Shown piece by piece: positions 35,105 through 43,907 of a stretch of DNA of 64,000 bases. Both the position numbers and the translations under genes were made by a program. The notes beneath the pieces were generated by a model. It worked only from the letters and a program-made list of their open reading frames with translations. It was not told the origin of the DNA and ran no database searches. The DNA comes from Tepidibacter hydrothermalis (lineage in GTDB: Bacteria; Bacillota; Clostridia; Peptostreptococcales; Peptostreptococcaceae): NCBI RefSeq assembly GCF_029542625.1, contig NZ_CP120733.1:1240001-1304000 (forward strand). Reading direction: 5' to 3'. Every line of letters starts with the position of its first letter. The first letter of the stretch is position 1.

Positions 35105-36517
35105 ATGAGTAAAGATACATTTGAAAAAGAATATAAAAAAAAACTAGATAGGAAGACTTTAAAAAAAATATTAGATAATTCATATGATGAAATTTTTGTA
35201 ACTGATGGTGATGGAAATGCTATTTATGTTAATGAGGCATGTGAAAGAAATTATACTTTAAAGCCTTATGAAGTGATTGGCAAAAATCCATGGCAGTTAA
35301 CAGAGGAAGGATTTTGCTTTCCTCCAATCACACCGATAGTTCTAAGAGATAAGAAACAGGTCACTTTAGAACAAAAGACAAATATAGGTACTAGGTTAGT
35401 TGTTACAGCTACACCTGTATTCGATAATGAAGGAAATCTTGAAATGATAGTACAAAATAGTAGAGATATGACTCAAATAGAGGAAATTAAGAAAGATTTA
35501 GACCAAACAAAACAGTTGTTATTAAGATACAAAGAAGAAGTGAAAGAGCTTAGAAAGAAAGAAATAATGGTTACAGATTTGGTTGCTAATAGTAAGGAAA
35601 TGAGAAATTTAATAGAACTTGCTTACAGAGGTGCTTTAGTAGATTCGAATATTTTAATTTTAGGAGAATCTGGAACAGGAAAAAGTGTTATGGCAAGAAA
35701 TATACATAAAATGAGTAATCGAAAAGAAGGGTCTTTTATAACAATAAATTGTGCTGCTATTCCTGAACAACTTATAGAGTCTGAATTATTTGGATATGTT
35801 TCAGGGGCATTCACTGGAGCTGATAAAAAAGGTAAAATAGGGCTTATAGAACTGGCGGATGATGGAACATTATTTTTAGATGAAATAGCTGAAATTCCTC
35901 TTAGACTTCAAGCAAAACTTCTAGAAGTGATACAGGAGAGAAGATTTATTCCTGTTGGAGGTAGAGAAGTTAAAAAAATAGACTGCAGAATCATAGCAGC
36001 TACAAATCGTGACCTAGGGAAAATGGTGAAAAGAGGAAAATTTAGAGAAGATCTTTATTATAGGCTCAATGTAATTGAACTTAATATGATTCCTTTAAGA
36101 GAAAGAATTGAAGATATTGTCCCACTTATTCATTTCTTTCTTAAAAGATTTAATAAAAAATATAAAGTTTCTCGTATGTTTTCTCCGGAATGTATAGATA
36201 TGTTAATTCAGTATTCTTGGCCTGGAAATATTCGAGAGCTTGAGCATACAATCGAAAGGTTGGTAATAACTGTTCAAGATTCATTAATTGACACTCATCA
36301 TTTACCTGAAATTTTTAATAAAAAATCCTGTGATAAAGATAATGTAAGTTTTTCTGACCTTATTCCTTTAGATTTTGCTGTTGAGCAAATTGAAAAAGAA
36401 TTAGTTTTAAAATCATATAATCAGTTGGGAAGTTCCTATAAAGTTGCTAAAGTACTGGATATTAGTCAAAGTAAAGCATCTAGGTTAATTCGTAAATACA
36501 TTAAAAAAAGTGATTAA
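35105..36517 (+). CDS. PAS-domain sigma-54-dependent transcriptional activator
   Basis: 470 residues. An N-terminal PAS domain (about 17-130; ILDNSYDEIFVTDGDGNAIYV) is the likely sensor, followed by a coiled-coil linker, an AAA+ domain with Walker A GESGTGKS (187-194) and the sigma-54 contact loop GAFTGA (234-239), and a Fis-type helix-turn-helix (about 435-468). Such proteins remodel RNA polymerase-sigma-54 at -24/-12 promoters. A near-consensus -24/-12 promoter lies ahead of the methyltransferase gene 1.7 kb downstream, which makes these transport and demethylation genes its likely target. Confidence 0.95.
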   Translation: MSKDTFEKEYKKKLDRKTLKKILDNSYDEIFVTDGDGNAIYVNEACERNYTLKPYEVIGKNPWQLTEEGFCFPPITPIVLRDKKQVTLEQKTNIGTRLVVTATPVFDNEGNLEMIVQNSRDMTQIEEIKKDLDQTKQLLLRYKEEVKELRKKEIMVTDLVANSKEMRNLIELAYRGALVDSNILILGESGTGKSVMARNIHKMSNRKEGSFITINCAAIPEQLIESELFGYVSGAFTGADKKGKIGLIELADDGTLFLDEIAEIPLRLQAKLLEVIQERRFIPVGGREVKKIDCRIIAATNRDLGKMVKRGKFREDLYYRLNVIELNMIPLRERIEDIVPLIHFFLKRFNKKYKVSRMFSPECIDMLIQYSWPGNIRELEHTIERLVITVQDSLIDTHHLPEIFNKKSCDKDNVSFSDLIPLDFAVEQIEKELVLKSYNQLGSSYKVAKVLDISQSKASRLIRKYIKKSD

Positions 36518-36570
36518 GTTTAAAATGGTTGAGTCAAATTAGACTTGAATATTTTTAAAGGAGGTTTTAA

Positions 36571-38073
36571 GTGGACAATTCAAAAATTGATAATAAAATA
36601 TTTTGGCCTTCATTAGTGGTAATCATTGGTACTACTGTTTTGTTGATGATGCTACCAGATTCAATGAAAGCAATAGATTCAGTGTTATCATTTATTACTC
36701 ATACATTTGATTGGTTATTTTTAATAGTAGTATTTTCTGCAATGGTTTGGCTGACATGGTTGGTATTAGGACCTTATGGTAATATAAAATTTGGTCAAGT
36801 TAATGAAAAACCAGAGTTCTCCACTTTTAGTTGGATAGCCATGTTATTTTGTGCTGGTATAGGTTCCGCTTTAATTTATTGGGCTATGGTTGAACCTATT
36901 TATTATATAAGTGGACCTCCATTTGGAATTGAACCTAATACTAAGAAAGCTGCTGAATGGGCAATTACTTATGGTATGTTTCATTGGGGATTTAGTGCGT
37001 GGAGTATATATACAATTCCTGCCCTTGCAATTACATATTCTTTACATGTAAGGAAACAACAAGTACTTAGGCCTAGTGTAGTTTGCCATGGAGTTTTAGG
37101 TGATCGTGTTAATGGATGGTTAGGAAAGATTATAGATATTATAATTATGTTTGGGTTAGTTGGTGGTGTTGGTACGACTTTAGGGGTGAACGTTCCAATG
37201 ATATCGGCAGTAGTAGGTAAAATGTTTAATATACCACAGTCTATATGGCTCAAGATAGTAATTATTGCAATTTGGACGGTTTTATTTGGAACAAGTGCTT
37301 ATTTAGGAATAGAGAAAGGGATAAAGAAACTTAGCAATATAAATATAATATCAGCAATACTATTACTAATATTTATTCTTATTGTAGGACCTACAAGATT
37401 TATTTTATCAAATTTTACTAATAGTTTAGGTATTTTGTGTCAGAATTTTTTTAGAATGAGCTTATATACTGATTCAATTATGGAATCTGGTTTTCCACAA
37501 AATTGGACTGTATTTTATTGGGCATGGTGGTTTGCCTATTCTGTATATATGGGACTTTTTGTAGCTAGAATATCTAAAGGCAGAACGGTAAGAGAATTAA
37601 TTATTGCTGAGGTTGTATGGGGGAGTTTAGGGTGCTTTGTGTTTTTTACAGTTTTTGGAGGATATGCTGTACATTTAGATATTCATGGGGTTATGCCTTT
37701 GGTAAAAATTATATCTGAACAAGGTCCTAATGCTGTGATTGTTTCAATGCTTGATTCTTTGCCTTTAAGCAAAGTGATTATGCCGTTATTTATTATTGTA
37801 AGTCTTATTTTTCAGGCAACTACTCTTGATTCTTCTGCTTATACCCTGGCTACAATTTGTACTAAAAGAACTAATGATTTTCAGGAACCTGCAAAGTGGC
37901 ATAGACTGTTTTGGGCACTGGTTTTAGGATTTGTAGCAATTGCATTAATGGTTGTAGGAGGATTGAAAGTTGTACAGCTGTCTTCTGTAATTGTAGCACT
38001 TCCTATAGTATTTATTTTTATTTTATACATAATTTCATTTATGAAATATATTAAACAAGATTATGGAAAGTAG
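36571..38073 (+). CDS. BCCT-family betaine/carnitine/choline transporter 1
   Basis: 500 residues, GTG start at 36571 behind AAAGGAGG. About twelve membrane spans with the BCCT tryptophan-box segment NWTVFYWAWWFAYSVYMG (residues 311-328) and RISKGRTVRELI after it. It is close in motif to CaiT-like and betaine carriers. The family moves quaternary ammonium compounds by sodium symport or by substrate/product antiport. Position 53 nt after the activator gene and before the methyltransferase suggests import of the substrate. The exact ligand is not readable from sequence. Confidence 0.94.
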   Translation: MDNSKIDNKIFWPSLVVIIGTTVLLMMLPDSMKAIDSVLSFITHTFDWLFLIVVFSAMVWLTWLVLGPYGNIKFGQVNEKPEFSTFSWIAMLFCAGIGSALIYWAMVEPIYYISGPPFGIEPNTKKAAEWAITYGMFHWGFSAWSIYTIPALAITYSLHVRKQQVLRPSVVCHGVLGDRVNGWLGKIIDIIIMFGLVGGVGTTLGVNVPMISAVVGKMFNIPQSIWLKIVIIAIWTVLFGTSAYLGIEKGIKKLSNINIISAILLLIFILIVGPTRFILSNFTNSLGILCQNFFRMSLYTDSIMESGFPQNWTVFYWAWWFAYSVYMGLFVARISKGRTVRELIIAEVVWGSLGCFVFFTVFGGYAVHLDIHGVMPLVKIISEQGPNAVIVSMLDSLPLSKVIMPLFIIVSLIFQATTLDSSAYTLATICTKRTNDFQEPAKWHRLFWALVLGFVAIALMVVGGLKVVQLSSVIVALPIVFIFILYIISFMKYIKQDYGK

Positions 38074-38075
38074 TA

Positions 38076-38112
38076 AAGTCAAAATTGATTTAACATAAGT
38101 ATATTTTGACTT
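38076..38112. promoter_or_regulatory. Inverted repeat, possible activator-binding site
   Basis: AAGTCAAAAT (38076-38085) and ATTTTGACTT (38103-38112) form perfect 10-bp arms with a 17-nt spacer. It lies about 140 nt upstream of the -24/-12 promoter, the usual distance for an enhancer-like site. A related AGTCAAAT half occurs before the first BCCT gene (about 36533). Activator binding is inference; it could also be part of a terminator. Confidence 0.4.
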
Positions 38113-38205
38113 CTAAGTTAAAATTAATAGTTTTTATTTAAGTATTTTTATAGATAAAGAGTTTTATAGAAAATTAAAAAGGATAAAATATCAGTGTTTT
38201 TAAAG

Positions 38206-38232
38206 AAAGAGGTTATTTAACCTCTTTTATTT
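38206..38232 (+). terminator. Intrinsic terminator after BCCT transporter 1
   Basis: AAAGAGGTTA pairs with TAACCTCTTT, followed by TATTTT. It isolates the first carrier gene from the sigma-54 promoter. Confidence 0.8.
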
Positions 38233-38248
38233 TGCGAAAATTCAAAAT

Positions 38249-38264
38249 TGGCACATGGTTTGCT
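38249..38264 (+). promoter_or_regulatory. Sigma-54 (-24/-12) promoter of the methyltransferase gene
   Basis: TGGCAC-ATGGT-TTGCT matches the consensus TGGCACN5TTGCW at every defined base. The methyltransferase start codon is about 42 nt downstream of the -12 element. It is the only full match I found in the cluster. Confidence 0.88.
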
Positions 38265-38305
38265 TTAATAATTTAGTGAATATATTTTTAAAGGGGGAAT
38301 TTAAA

Positions 38306-39739
38306 ATGAACTTAGCTTCTAATTTAAGAATACTTAAAAAAGGTGACCTAGATAGAATTCATGAGGCCACAGTTAAAATTCTTGAGGAAACTGGAATTAA
38401 ATTTGTATCATTAGAAGTTAGAGAAATATTTAAAAAACATGGAGCAAAAGTTGAAGGTGAAATTGTTTATATTTCTAGAAAAATGCTTGATGATGCTTTA
38501 AAAACAGCTCCAAGTTCTTTTAAGTGGTGGGGAGTTGATGAATCCAATTCAATTATTATGGGAGAAGGGCAGAAAAGAACACATATTTCACCTAATAATG
38601 GACCTATATATATTCAGGACTTAGATAATGGAAAAAGACTTGGTACAATGGAGGATCTTATAAATTTATATAAATTATGTCAAGCATTTGATGTTGTAGA
38701 TATTATTGGAGCTATTCCTGTTGATCCGAGTGATATTGACAATAATGGTAAACATCTTCAGGTTATGTATCAATTATTAAAACATACTAATAAACCATTA
38801 ATAGGTTTTACAGGTACTAAAGAGGAAATTAATCAAATGTTTGATATGGTGGAAATTGTGATTGGAAAAAAAGATTATCTTTTAGATCATCCTACTATTG
38901 GAGTAAGTGTTAATCCTTTAAGTCCGTTAAAATTTGATGATAGAGGATGTACGACTATCTTAGAATATGCGAGAAAAGGTCAACCAATTTTTATACTTAC
39001 TTGTGCATTAGCTGGCGTATCTGGACCAATATCATTAATGGGAACAGCAGTGCTTCAAAATGCTGAAATACTAGCCGGGATGGTTTTAACACAATTAATT
39101 AATCCTGGTACACCATTTGTTTATTCACCAGCTTCTACGGTTGCAAATATGAAAAAAGCTAGTTATATAACTGGTACACCTGAAGCAAATATTATTAATA
39201 TTGCTTGCATGCAACTTGCTCATGAAGTATACAATTTGCCTAGTAGATCAATGGCTGGTCTTACTGATTCAAAAGTTGTTGATTGTCAAGCTGGATATGA
39301 AACTATGCAAAATGTTTTTGGATTAATGACATCGGGTACTCAATTGATTAATGAATGTTTAGGTGTTATTGATTCTATAATGACAACTTCATATGAAAAA
39401 TTTATTCTTGATGTAGAGATGATGAGCAGAGTTCTTAGATTTATGGAGGGAATGGATACATCAGAAAAATCGTTATCTATAGATGTTATTAAAGAGGTTG
39501 GTCATGAAGGATCATATATTACTCATCCGAGTACATTTAAAAAGTTTAGAAGTTTATGGACTCCTTTAGTATCGGATTGGAACTCTTATAATGAATGGGA
39601 AGAAAAAGGTAAAGAAGATGTAGTGATAGCAGCAAATAGAAAATATAAAGAGATATTAAAAAAATGTCCAGAATCAGTAATAGATTTACAGACTGATAAA
39701 GATTTAAAAAATTATATAAAAAGAGTTTGTTTTAGATAG
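38306..39739 (+). CDS. MttB-family (non-pyrrolysine) betaine:corrinoid methyltransferase
   Basis: 477 residues from ATG 38306 behind AAGGGGG. It belongs to COG5598/MttB (TIGR-like core: LEETGIKFVSLEVREIFKKHG, SPNNGPIYIQDLDNGKRLG, GAIPVDPSDI). There is no in-frame amber codon, so it is of the pyrrolysine-free type, of which MtgB of Desulfitobacterium hafniense demethylates glycine betaine; other members act on proline betaine, carnitine or butyrobetaine. It would transfer a methyl group to a corrinoid protein. No such protein or its reactivase is encoded nearby. Flanked by two BCCT carriers, and expressed from a sigma-54 promoter. Confidence 0.92.
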   Translation: MNLASNLRILKKGDLDRIHEATVKILEETGIKFVSLEVREIFKKHGAKVEGEIVYISRKMLDDALKTAPSSFKWWGVDESNSIIMGEGQKRTHISPNNGPIYIQDLDNGKRLGTMEDLINLYKLCQAFDVVDIIGAIPVDPSDIDNNGKHLQVMYQLLKHTNKPLIGFTGTKEEINQMFDMVEIVIGKKDYLLDHPTIGVSVNPLSPLKFDDRGCTTILEYARKGQPIFILTCALAGVSGPISLMGTAVLQNAEILAGMVLTQLINPGTPFVYSPASTVANMKKASYITGTPEANIINIACMQLAHEVYNLPSRSMAGLTDSKVVDCQAGYETMQNVFGLMTSGTQLINECLGVIDSIMTTSYEKFILDVEMMSRVLRFMEGMDTSEKSLSIDVIKEVGHEGSYITHPSTFKKFRSLWTPLVSDWNSYNEWEEKGKEDVVIAANRKYKEILKKCPESVIDLQTDKDLKNYIKRVCFR

Positions 39740-39782
39740 GAGCAGAGAATTGATTTTAATATAATTCAAAAGGAGGTTTAAA

Positions 39783-41345
39783 ATGAGAAAACCTAAACTT
39801 GATCCTAAAATATTCTGGCCCTCTATAATAATTATTGTAAGTGTATTAATTATGCTTGTAATTAATCCTGAAGCAGGGAGACAGACAATTGGTAGGGTGC
39901 TTGATTTTATTACGCATAAGTTAGACTCATTCTTTGAATGGGTAGTTCTTCTAGGTTTTGGATGGCTTATGTGGATAGCATTTGGAAGGTATGGAAATAT
40001 AAAATTAGGTAGATCTGATGAAAAGCCTGAGTTTTCTACAATTAGCTGGATTGGTATAATGATTACTTCGGGGTCGGGTATGGCTCTTATGTATTGGGCT
40101 TGTGTTGAACCGGTGTTTTATTTGATTGGGCCACCTTTTGGGATTGAACCAAATTCTGCTGAGGCTGCTAAATATGCTATTACCTATGGTATATTCCATT
40201 GGGGATTTAGTGCATGGGCGCTATACTGCTTACCTGCAGTTGGTATAGCTTATGCTTATCATGTACGTAAGTCTCCTCATCTTAAAGCTAGTGTTGCTTG
40301 TGAAGGTGTTTTAGGAAAATACTCAAAAGGCATAGTTGGAAAAATAATAGATATAATAATTTTAGTTGGTTTAGTAGGGGGGATTGGAACCTCTTTAGGA
40401 GTGGTTGTTCCATTAATGTCAGCTTGCTTTAATGAAGTGTTTGGTATTCAGCAGGGGTTATGGTTAGATACTTTAGTTATTATAATTTGGACTGTAATGT
40501 TTGGTACTACTGCTTATCTAGGATTAGAAAAAGGAATTAAAAAGTTATCTGATATTAATACAATAGGAGCAATAGGGTTATTAATCTTTATACTTATAGT
40601 TGGACCAACAGCATTTTTATTATCATATTTTGGTGAAAGCGTTGGATTAATGTTTCAAAATTTCATAAGACTGAGTACTTACACTGATTCTATTTCTAAG
40701 TCAAGTTGGCCTCAAAGTTGGACTGTTTTTTACTGGGCTTGGTGGGGTGTATATGCAGTTTATATGGGATTGTTTATTGCTAGAGTTTCTAAAGGTCGTA
40801 CATTAAAAGAAATGATTATTGGTGCTGTTATATGGCCAACTGTTGGTACTGCCTTTTTCTATTTGACTTTAGGGGGTTACAGTATAGATCTTCATTTTAA
40901 TCAAGGTTTAGATATGATTAAGGTGTTAAATGAGCAAGGTGGAGGTTATTTGGTAGTTACTTTATTAAAATCTTTACCGTTATCTAAAGTTCTAATACCA
41001 TTATTTATGGTTATAGGATTTATATATCAAGCTACAACTTTTCAAGGAGCGGCTTATACACTTGCATCAATGGCTACGGATGAACTTCTTCCTAATGAAC
41101 AACCAGCGCCATGGCATAGATTATTCTGGGCTATTCTTTTAGGTGGTGTAGGATATGTAATGATGGTAATTGGAGGATTGAAAGTTGTTCAGTTAGCTTC
41201 CGTAATTTTAGCAGCACCTGTGTTTGTTATAATACTATTCACAGTATTTTCGTTTATGAAGTGGGTAAAACAAGATTTTGGTAAAATGTGTGCTCCAAAA
41301 GTAATAACGTTAGATAATGATAGAGAAGAGGTAGCTCAAGAATAA
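39783..41345 (+). CDS. BCCT-family betaine/carnitine/choline transporter 2
   Basis: 520 residues, ATG 39783 behind AAAGGAGG. Paralogue of the upstream carrier, with the same W-box segment SWTVFYWAWWGVYAVYMG (from residue 312) and a short hydrophilic tail. 43 nt after the methyltransferase, so probably in the sigma-54 transcript. Two carriers around one demethylase could serve substrate uptake and product exchange, or two related substrates; this is inference. An insertion sequence has entered its terminator. Confidence 0.94.
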   Translation: MRKPKLDPKIFWPSIIIIVSVLIMLVINPEAGRQTIGRVLDFITHKLDSFFEWVVLLGFGWLMWIAFGRYGNIKLGRSDEKPEFSTISWIGIMITSGSGMALMYWACVEPVFYLIGPPFGIEPNSAEAAKYAITYGIFHWGFSAWALYCLPAVGIAYAYHVRKSPHLKASVACEGVLGKYSKGIVGKIIDIIILVGLVGGIGTSLGVVVPLMSACFNEVFGIQQGLWLDTLVIIIWTVMFGTTAYLGLEKGIKKLSDINTIGAIGLLIFILIVGPTAFLLSYFGESVGLMFQNFIRLSTYTDSISKSSWPQSWTVFYWAWWGVYAVYMGLFIARVSKGRTLKEMIIGAVIWPTVGTAFFYLTLGGYSIDLHFNQGLDMIKVLNEQGGGYLVVTLLKSLPLSKVLIPLFMVIGFIYQATTFQGAAYTLASMATDELLPNEQPAPWHRLFWAILLGGVGYVMMVIGGLKVVQLASVILAAPVFVIILFTVFSFMKWVKQDFGKMCAPKVITLDNDREEVAQE

Positions 41346-41396
41346 TGTTAATGAGTTCATTTTTTTATTATGTATAGCTTAATAAACTAAACAAAA

Positions 41397-41421
41397 AAAG
41401 ACCTTTTGTTATAAAAAGGTC
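41397..41421 (+). terminator. Terminator hairpin cut from its T-run by the insertion sequence
   Basis: AAAGACCTTTT-GTTAT-AAAAAGGTC is intact up to 41421, but its T-run (CTTTTTTATT) now lies beyond the element at 42891-42900. Removal of the element and one GTC copy restores a normal terminator between convergent genes. Confidence 0.82.
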
Positions 41422-42888
41422 TAAAATGGTACCTATAGATTGGACACATAAAAAAGAGTGTCTAGTTTATAGGTACTTTTTTGTGTATAATTATCATTGA
41501 ATATGGAGGCCTTTAGTATGAGTAAAATTACATTTTCAAAAGACAATATTGAAAGATTAAATAAGAACCCTTATGTAAAGCGCGTTAGCGAGAAGTCAAT
41601 AACATACTCTGACGAGTTTAAAATAATGTTTATTGAGGAGTATTTAAGAGGAAGCACACCACGAACTATTTTCATTGATGCTGGATTTGACGTTGAAATA
41701 CTTGGTGTCAAGCGCTATGAACAGGCGGCAGCCAGATGGATAAAAGCGTACAAGAAAGATGGAATTATAGGATTAAGTGATACTAGAAGAGTGAATTCAG
41801 GCAGACCAAGTAATGCTCCAGTTTCAAAGGACGATATTATTAGCAAACAAGAAGCTAAAATAAAACTGCTTGAGGAACAATTAGAATTGCTAAAAAAGCT
41901 CGACGTGACAGAAAGGAGGCTGGTAAACAACTGCGTAAATCTAACAAATAATGAAGTATATGAGTTAATTTTAAAGACTGTGTCTAAAAAAGATTATTCA
42001 GGCACAGTTTCTTATTGCTGCTCAATTTTAGGGGTTTCACGTTCAGGTTATTATCATTATTTAAAGACAGCACCTTCTAGAACTATAAGGGAGAATGAAG
42101 ATTTAAAAGCTAGAGATATTATATTAAAGGCTTATAATTATAGAGGTTATAAGAAAGGTTCTAGATCAATTAAAATGACACTAGAAAATGAGTTTGGTAT
42201 TATATACAGTAGAAAAAAAATCCAAAGGATTATGCGAAAATACAGTATAGTATGTCCTATAAGAAAAGCCAATCCGTATAGAAGAATAGCCAAAGCGACA
42301 AAAGAACATAGAGTAGTACCTAATCTGCTACAGAGAAATTTCAAACAGGGTATTCCTGGCAAGGTGCTACTTACTGATATCACATACATCCCTTACGGGA
42401 TAAATAAAATGGCATATTTATCAGCTATCAAAGATAGCTCTAGTAACGATATTCTAGCATATCATGTATCTGATCGAATTACTTTAGATATAGCTACAAT
42501 TACAATTAAAAAATTAGTTAATACACATAAAGCTGATTTACATGATGAAGCTTTTATCCATTCTGACCAAGGGGTCCACTATACAAGCCCTAAATTCCAA
42601 AAATTACTAAAAAGCCATAATCTAGGACAATCCATGTCTAGACGTGGTAACTGCTGGGATAATGCACCTCAAGAATCCTTCTTTGGTCATATGAAGGATG
42701 AAGTAGATTTCAAAACATGTTCTACACTTGAAGAAGTAATTAATAAAGTTGATAATTACATGGATTACTATAATAATTATAGATGTCAATGGGGATTAAA
42801 AAAGATGACTCCTAAACAATTTAGAAATCATCTTTTGAATGCAGCTTAACCCTTTTTTTATAATGTCCTTGACAAAGGGTCCATTTTA
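41422..42888 (+). mobile_element. IS3-family insertion sequence, copy 2 (1467 bp)
   Basis: Same length and ends as copy 1, with target duplication GTC (41419-41421 and 42889-42891). Inserted at the foot of a terminator stem. Same orientation as copy 1, 20,831 bp away, so recombination between them could delete or amplify the interval. The left-end terminator-like hairpin is at 41428-41483. Confidence 0.92.
41518..42849 (+). CDS. IS3-family transposase, single-frame OrfAB (copy 2)
   Basis: 443 residues, identical in protein sequence to the transposase of copy 1, with ATG 41518 behind TATGGAGG. HTH region, coiled coil and DD35E core (D287, D350, E386) are intact, so it should be active. Identity between the copies points to recent transposition. 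Confidence 0.95.
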   Translation: MSKITFSKDNIERLNKNPYVKRVSEKSITYSDEFKIMFIEEYLRGSTPRTIFIDAGFDVEILGVKRYEQAAARWIKAYKKDGIIGLSDTRRVNSGRPSNAPVSKDDIISKQEAKIKLLEEQLELLKKLDVTERRLVNNCVNLTNNEVYELILKTVSKKDYSGTVSYCCSILGVSRSGYYHYLKTAPSRTIRENEDLKARDIILKAYNYRGYKKGSRSIKMTLENEFGIIYSRKKIQRIMRKYSIVCPIRKANPYRRIAKATKEHRVVPNLLQRNFKQGIPGKVLLTDITYIPYGINKMAYLSAIKDSSSNDILAYHVSDRITLDIATITIKKLVNTHKADLHDEAFIHSDQGVHYTSPKFQKLLKSHNLGQSMSRRGNCWDNAPQESFFGHMKDEVDFKTCSTLEEVINKVDNYMDYYNNYRCQWGLKKMTPKQFRNHLLNAA

Positions 42889-42895
42889 GTCTTTT

Positions 42896-43693
42896 TTATT
42901 CATTTAATTGTTTTTTTTCTGTTAATTTAAAAGTCTTCTCATTTTTATCCCAGGTGTATAGCTCTTGCTGGGAAGTTTTGCTGATTTCTTTAAAGTCTTC
43001 TTTTTTTGGTGTATTAGTAGATTTTGCTTTTGATTTAATATTTGTAGTTATTGCAAGTATTTTAGGAATATCCTCATCTAGATAATCTATTGATGACTTT
43101 TGGATATTTTTATTCCAGATATCATTAGGAGCATTTTTATCAAGCCAAATTTCTTTATATATTTCATCGTAATAAATAGATTTTTTGAAGGTATTTTTAA
43201 ATGAATTTTTATCAAAATAGAATACTTCAACAAAATTATCTATAAAAAAAGCACCTAAACGTTCATCTAATAACTGTTCTACTACTAAAAAATCCTTAAA
43301 TGAAGATATGTTTTTTACTGGAGACAGATTTGTTATTTTATTTTTGTAAAAATACTTATCATTCATAGTATCTTCATATATGGCTATTAAGGCGTTGTCT
43401 TTGGATAAGTTTAGACTAAATAGAATATCTTGTTTATCATTAGGTAAAACATCTAACTTATATATTTTAAGGTCTATATAATCTATGTATTCATTCCAAT
43501 TGTTATAGCCAGTAGCATTTAGCACATTTTTTATTATTTGTTTTCTTAAAACCTCGTTTTTTGGTTCATCTTCTGAAGAATTTAAATAACTTTCCACTAC
43601 ACCTTTATCTATTAAGCTATTATAGCACTTAGGAAAAAGTATAAAACAGTTAATTCCTATTAAAATACTTAAAATAAATATTAATTTTTTCAA
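42896..43693 (-). CDS. Secreted or membrane-anchored hypothetical protein
   Basis: About 265 residues. The TTG at 43693 behind AAGGGGTG is the best start and gives an N-terminal hydrophobic segment (LKKLIFILSILIGINCFILF, residues 1-20) that acts as signal or anchor. The rest is hydrophilic, rich in Asp, Lys and Asn, ending with KTFKLTEKKQLNE. I recognise no domain. It is convergent with the second BCCT gene and shared its now-broken terminator; the insertion sequence lies 8 bp from its stop codon. Confidence 0.7.
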   Translation of the reverse strand: MKKLIFILSILIGINCFILFPKCYNSLIDKGVVESYLNSSEDEPKNEVLRKQIIKNVLNATGYNNWNEYIDYIDLKIYKLDVLPNDKQDILFSLNLSKDNALIAIYEDTMNDKYFYKNKITNLSPVKNISSFKDFLVVEQLLDERLGAFFIDNFVEVFYFDKNSFKNTFKKSIYYDEIYKEIWLDKNAPNDIWNKNIQKSSIDYLDEDIPKILAITTNIKSKAKSTNTPKKEDFKEISKTSQQELYTWDKNEKTFKLTEKKQLNE

Positions 43694-43747
43694 AAAATCA
43701 CCCCTTACATATTTATTAATATATGGCTTGGGCATATTCTAATATTT

Positions 43748-43900
43748 TTATCCGAAAGCTAAGAATTCTAAAATTCTGTCCTCTTAAGGCTAGAGATAAG
43801 AATTCTACAGCTTCTGGATTAGTTTACCCAAAAGGGCACTCACGTAACTAGAAATTTAGATGGAATAAAAACTCCATCTGAATTAAGTTTCACTTTATAT
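43748..43900 (+). repeat. Repeat family A, copy 3 (long form)
   Basis: About 153 bp, with TTATCCGAAAGCTAAGAATT at one end and GAATTAAGTTTCACTTTATA at the other, the internal AAGGCTAGAGATAAGAATTC duplication, and the 11-bp hairpin AATTTAGATGG (43853-43863) with CCATCTGAATT (43874-43884). Very similar to copy 2, about 33 kb away. Confidence 0.82.
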
Positions 43901-43907
43901 AAAGAAA

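Noticed and set aside
38306-39739. Pyrrolysine-containing MttB
   Set aside because: There is no in-frame amber codon; the frame is open throughout, as in the pyrrolysine-free group.
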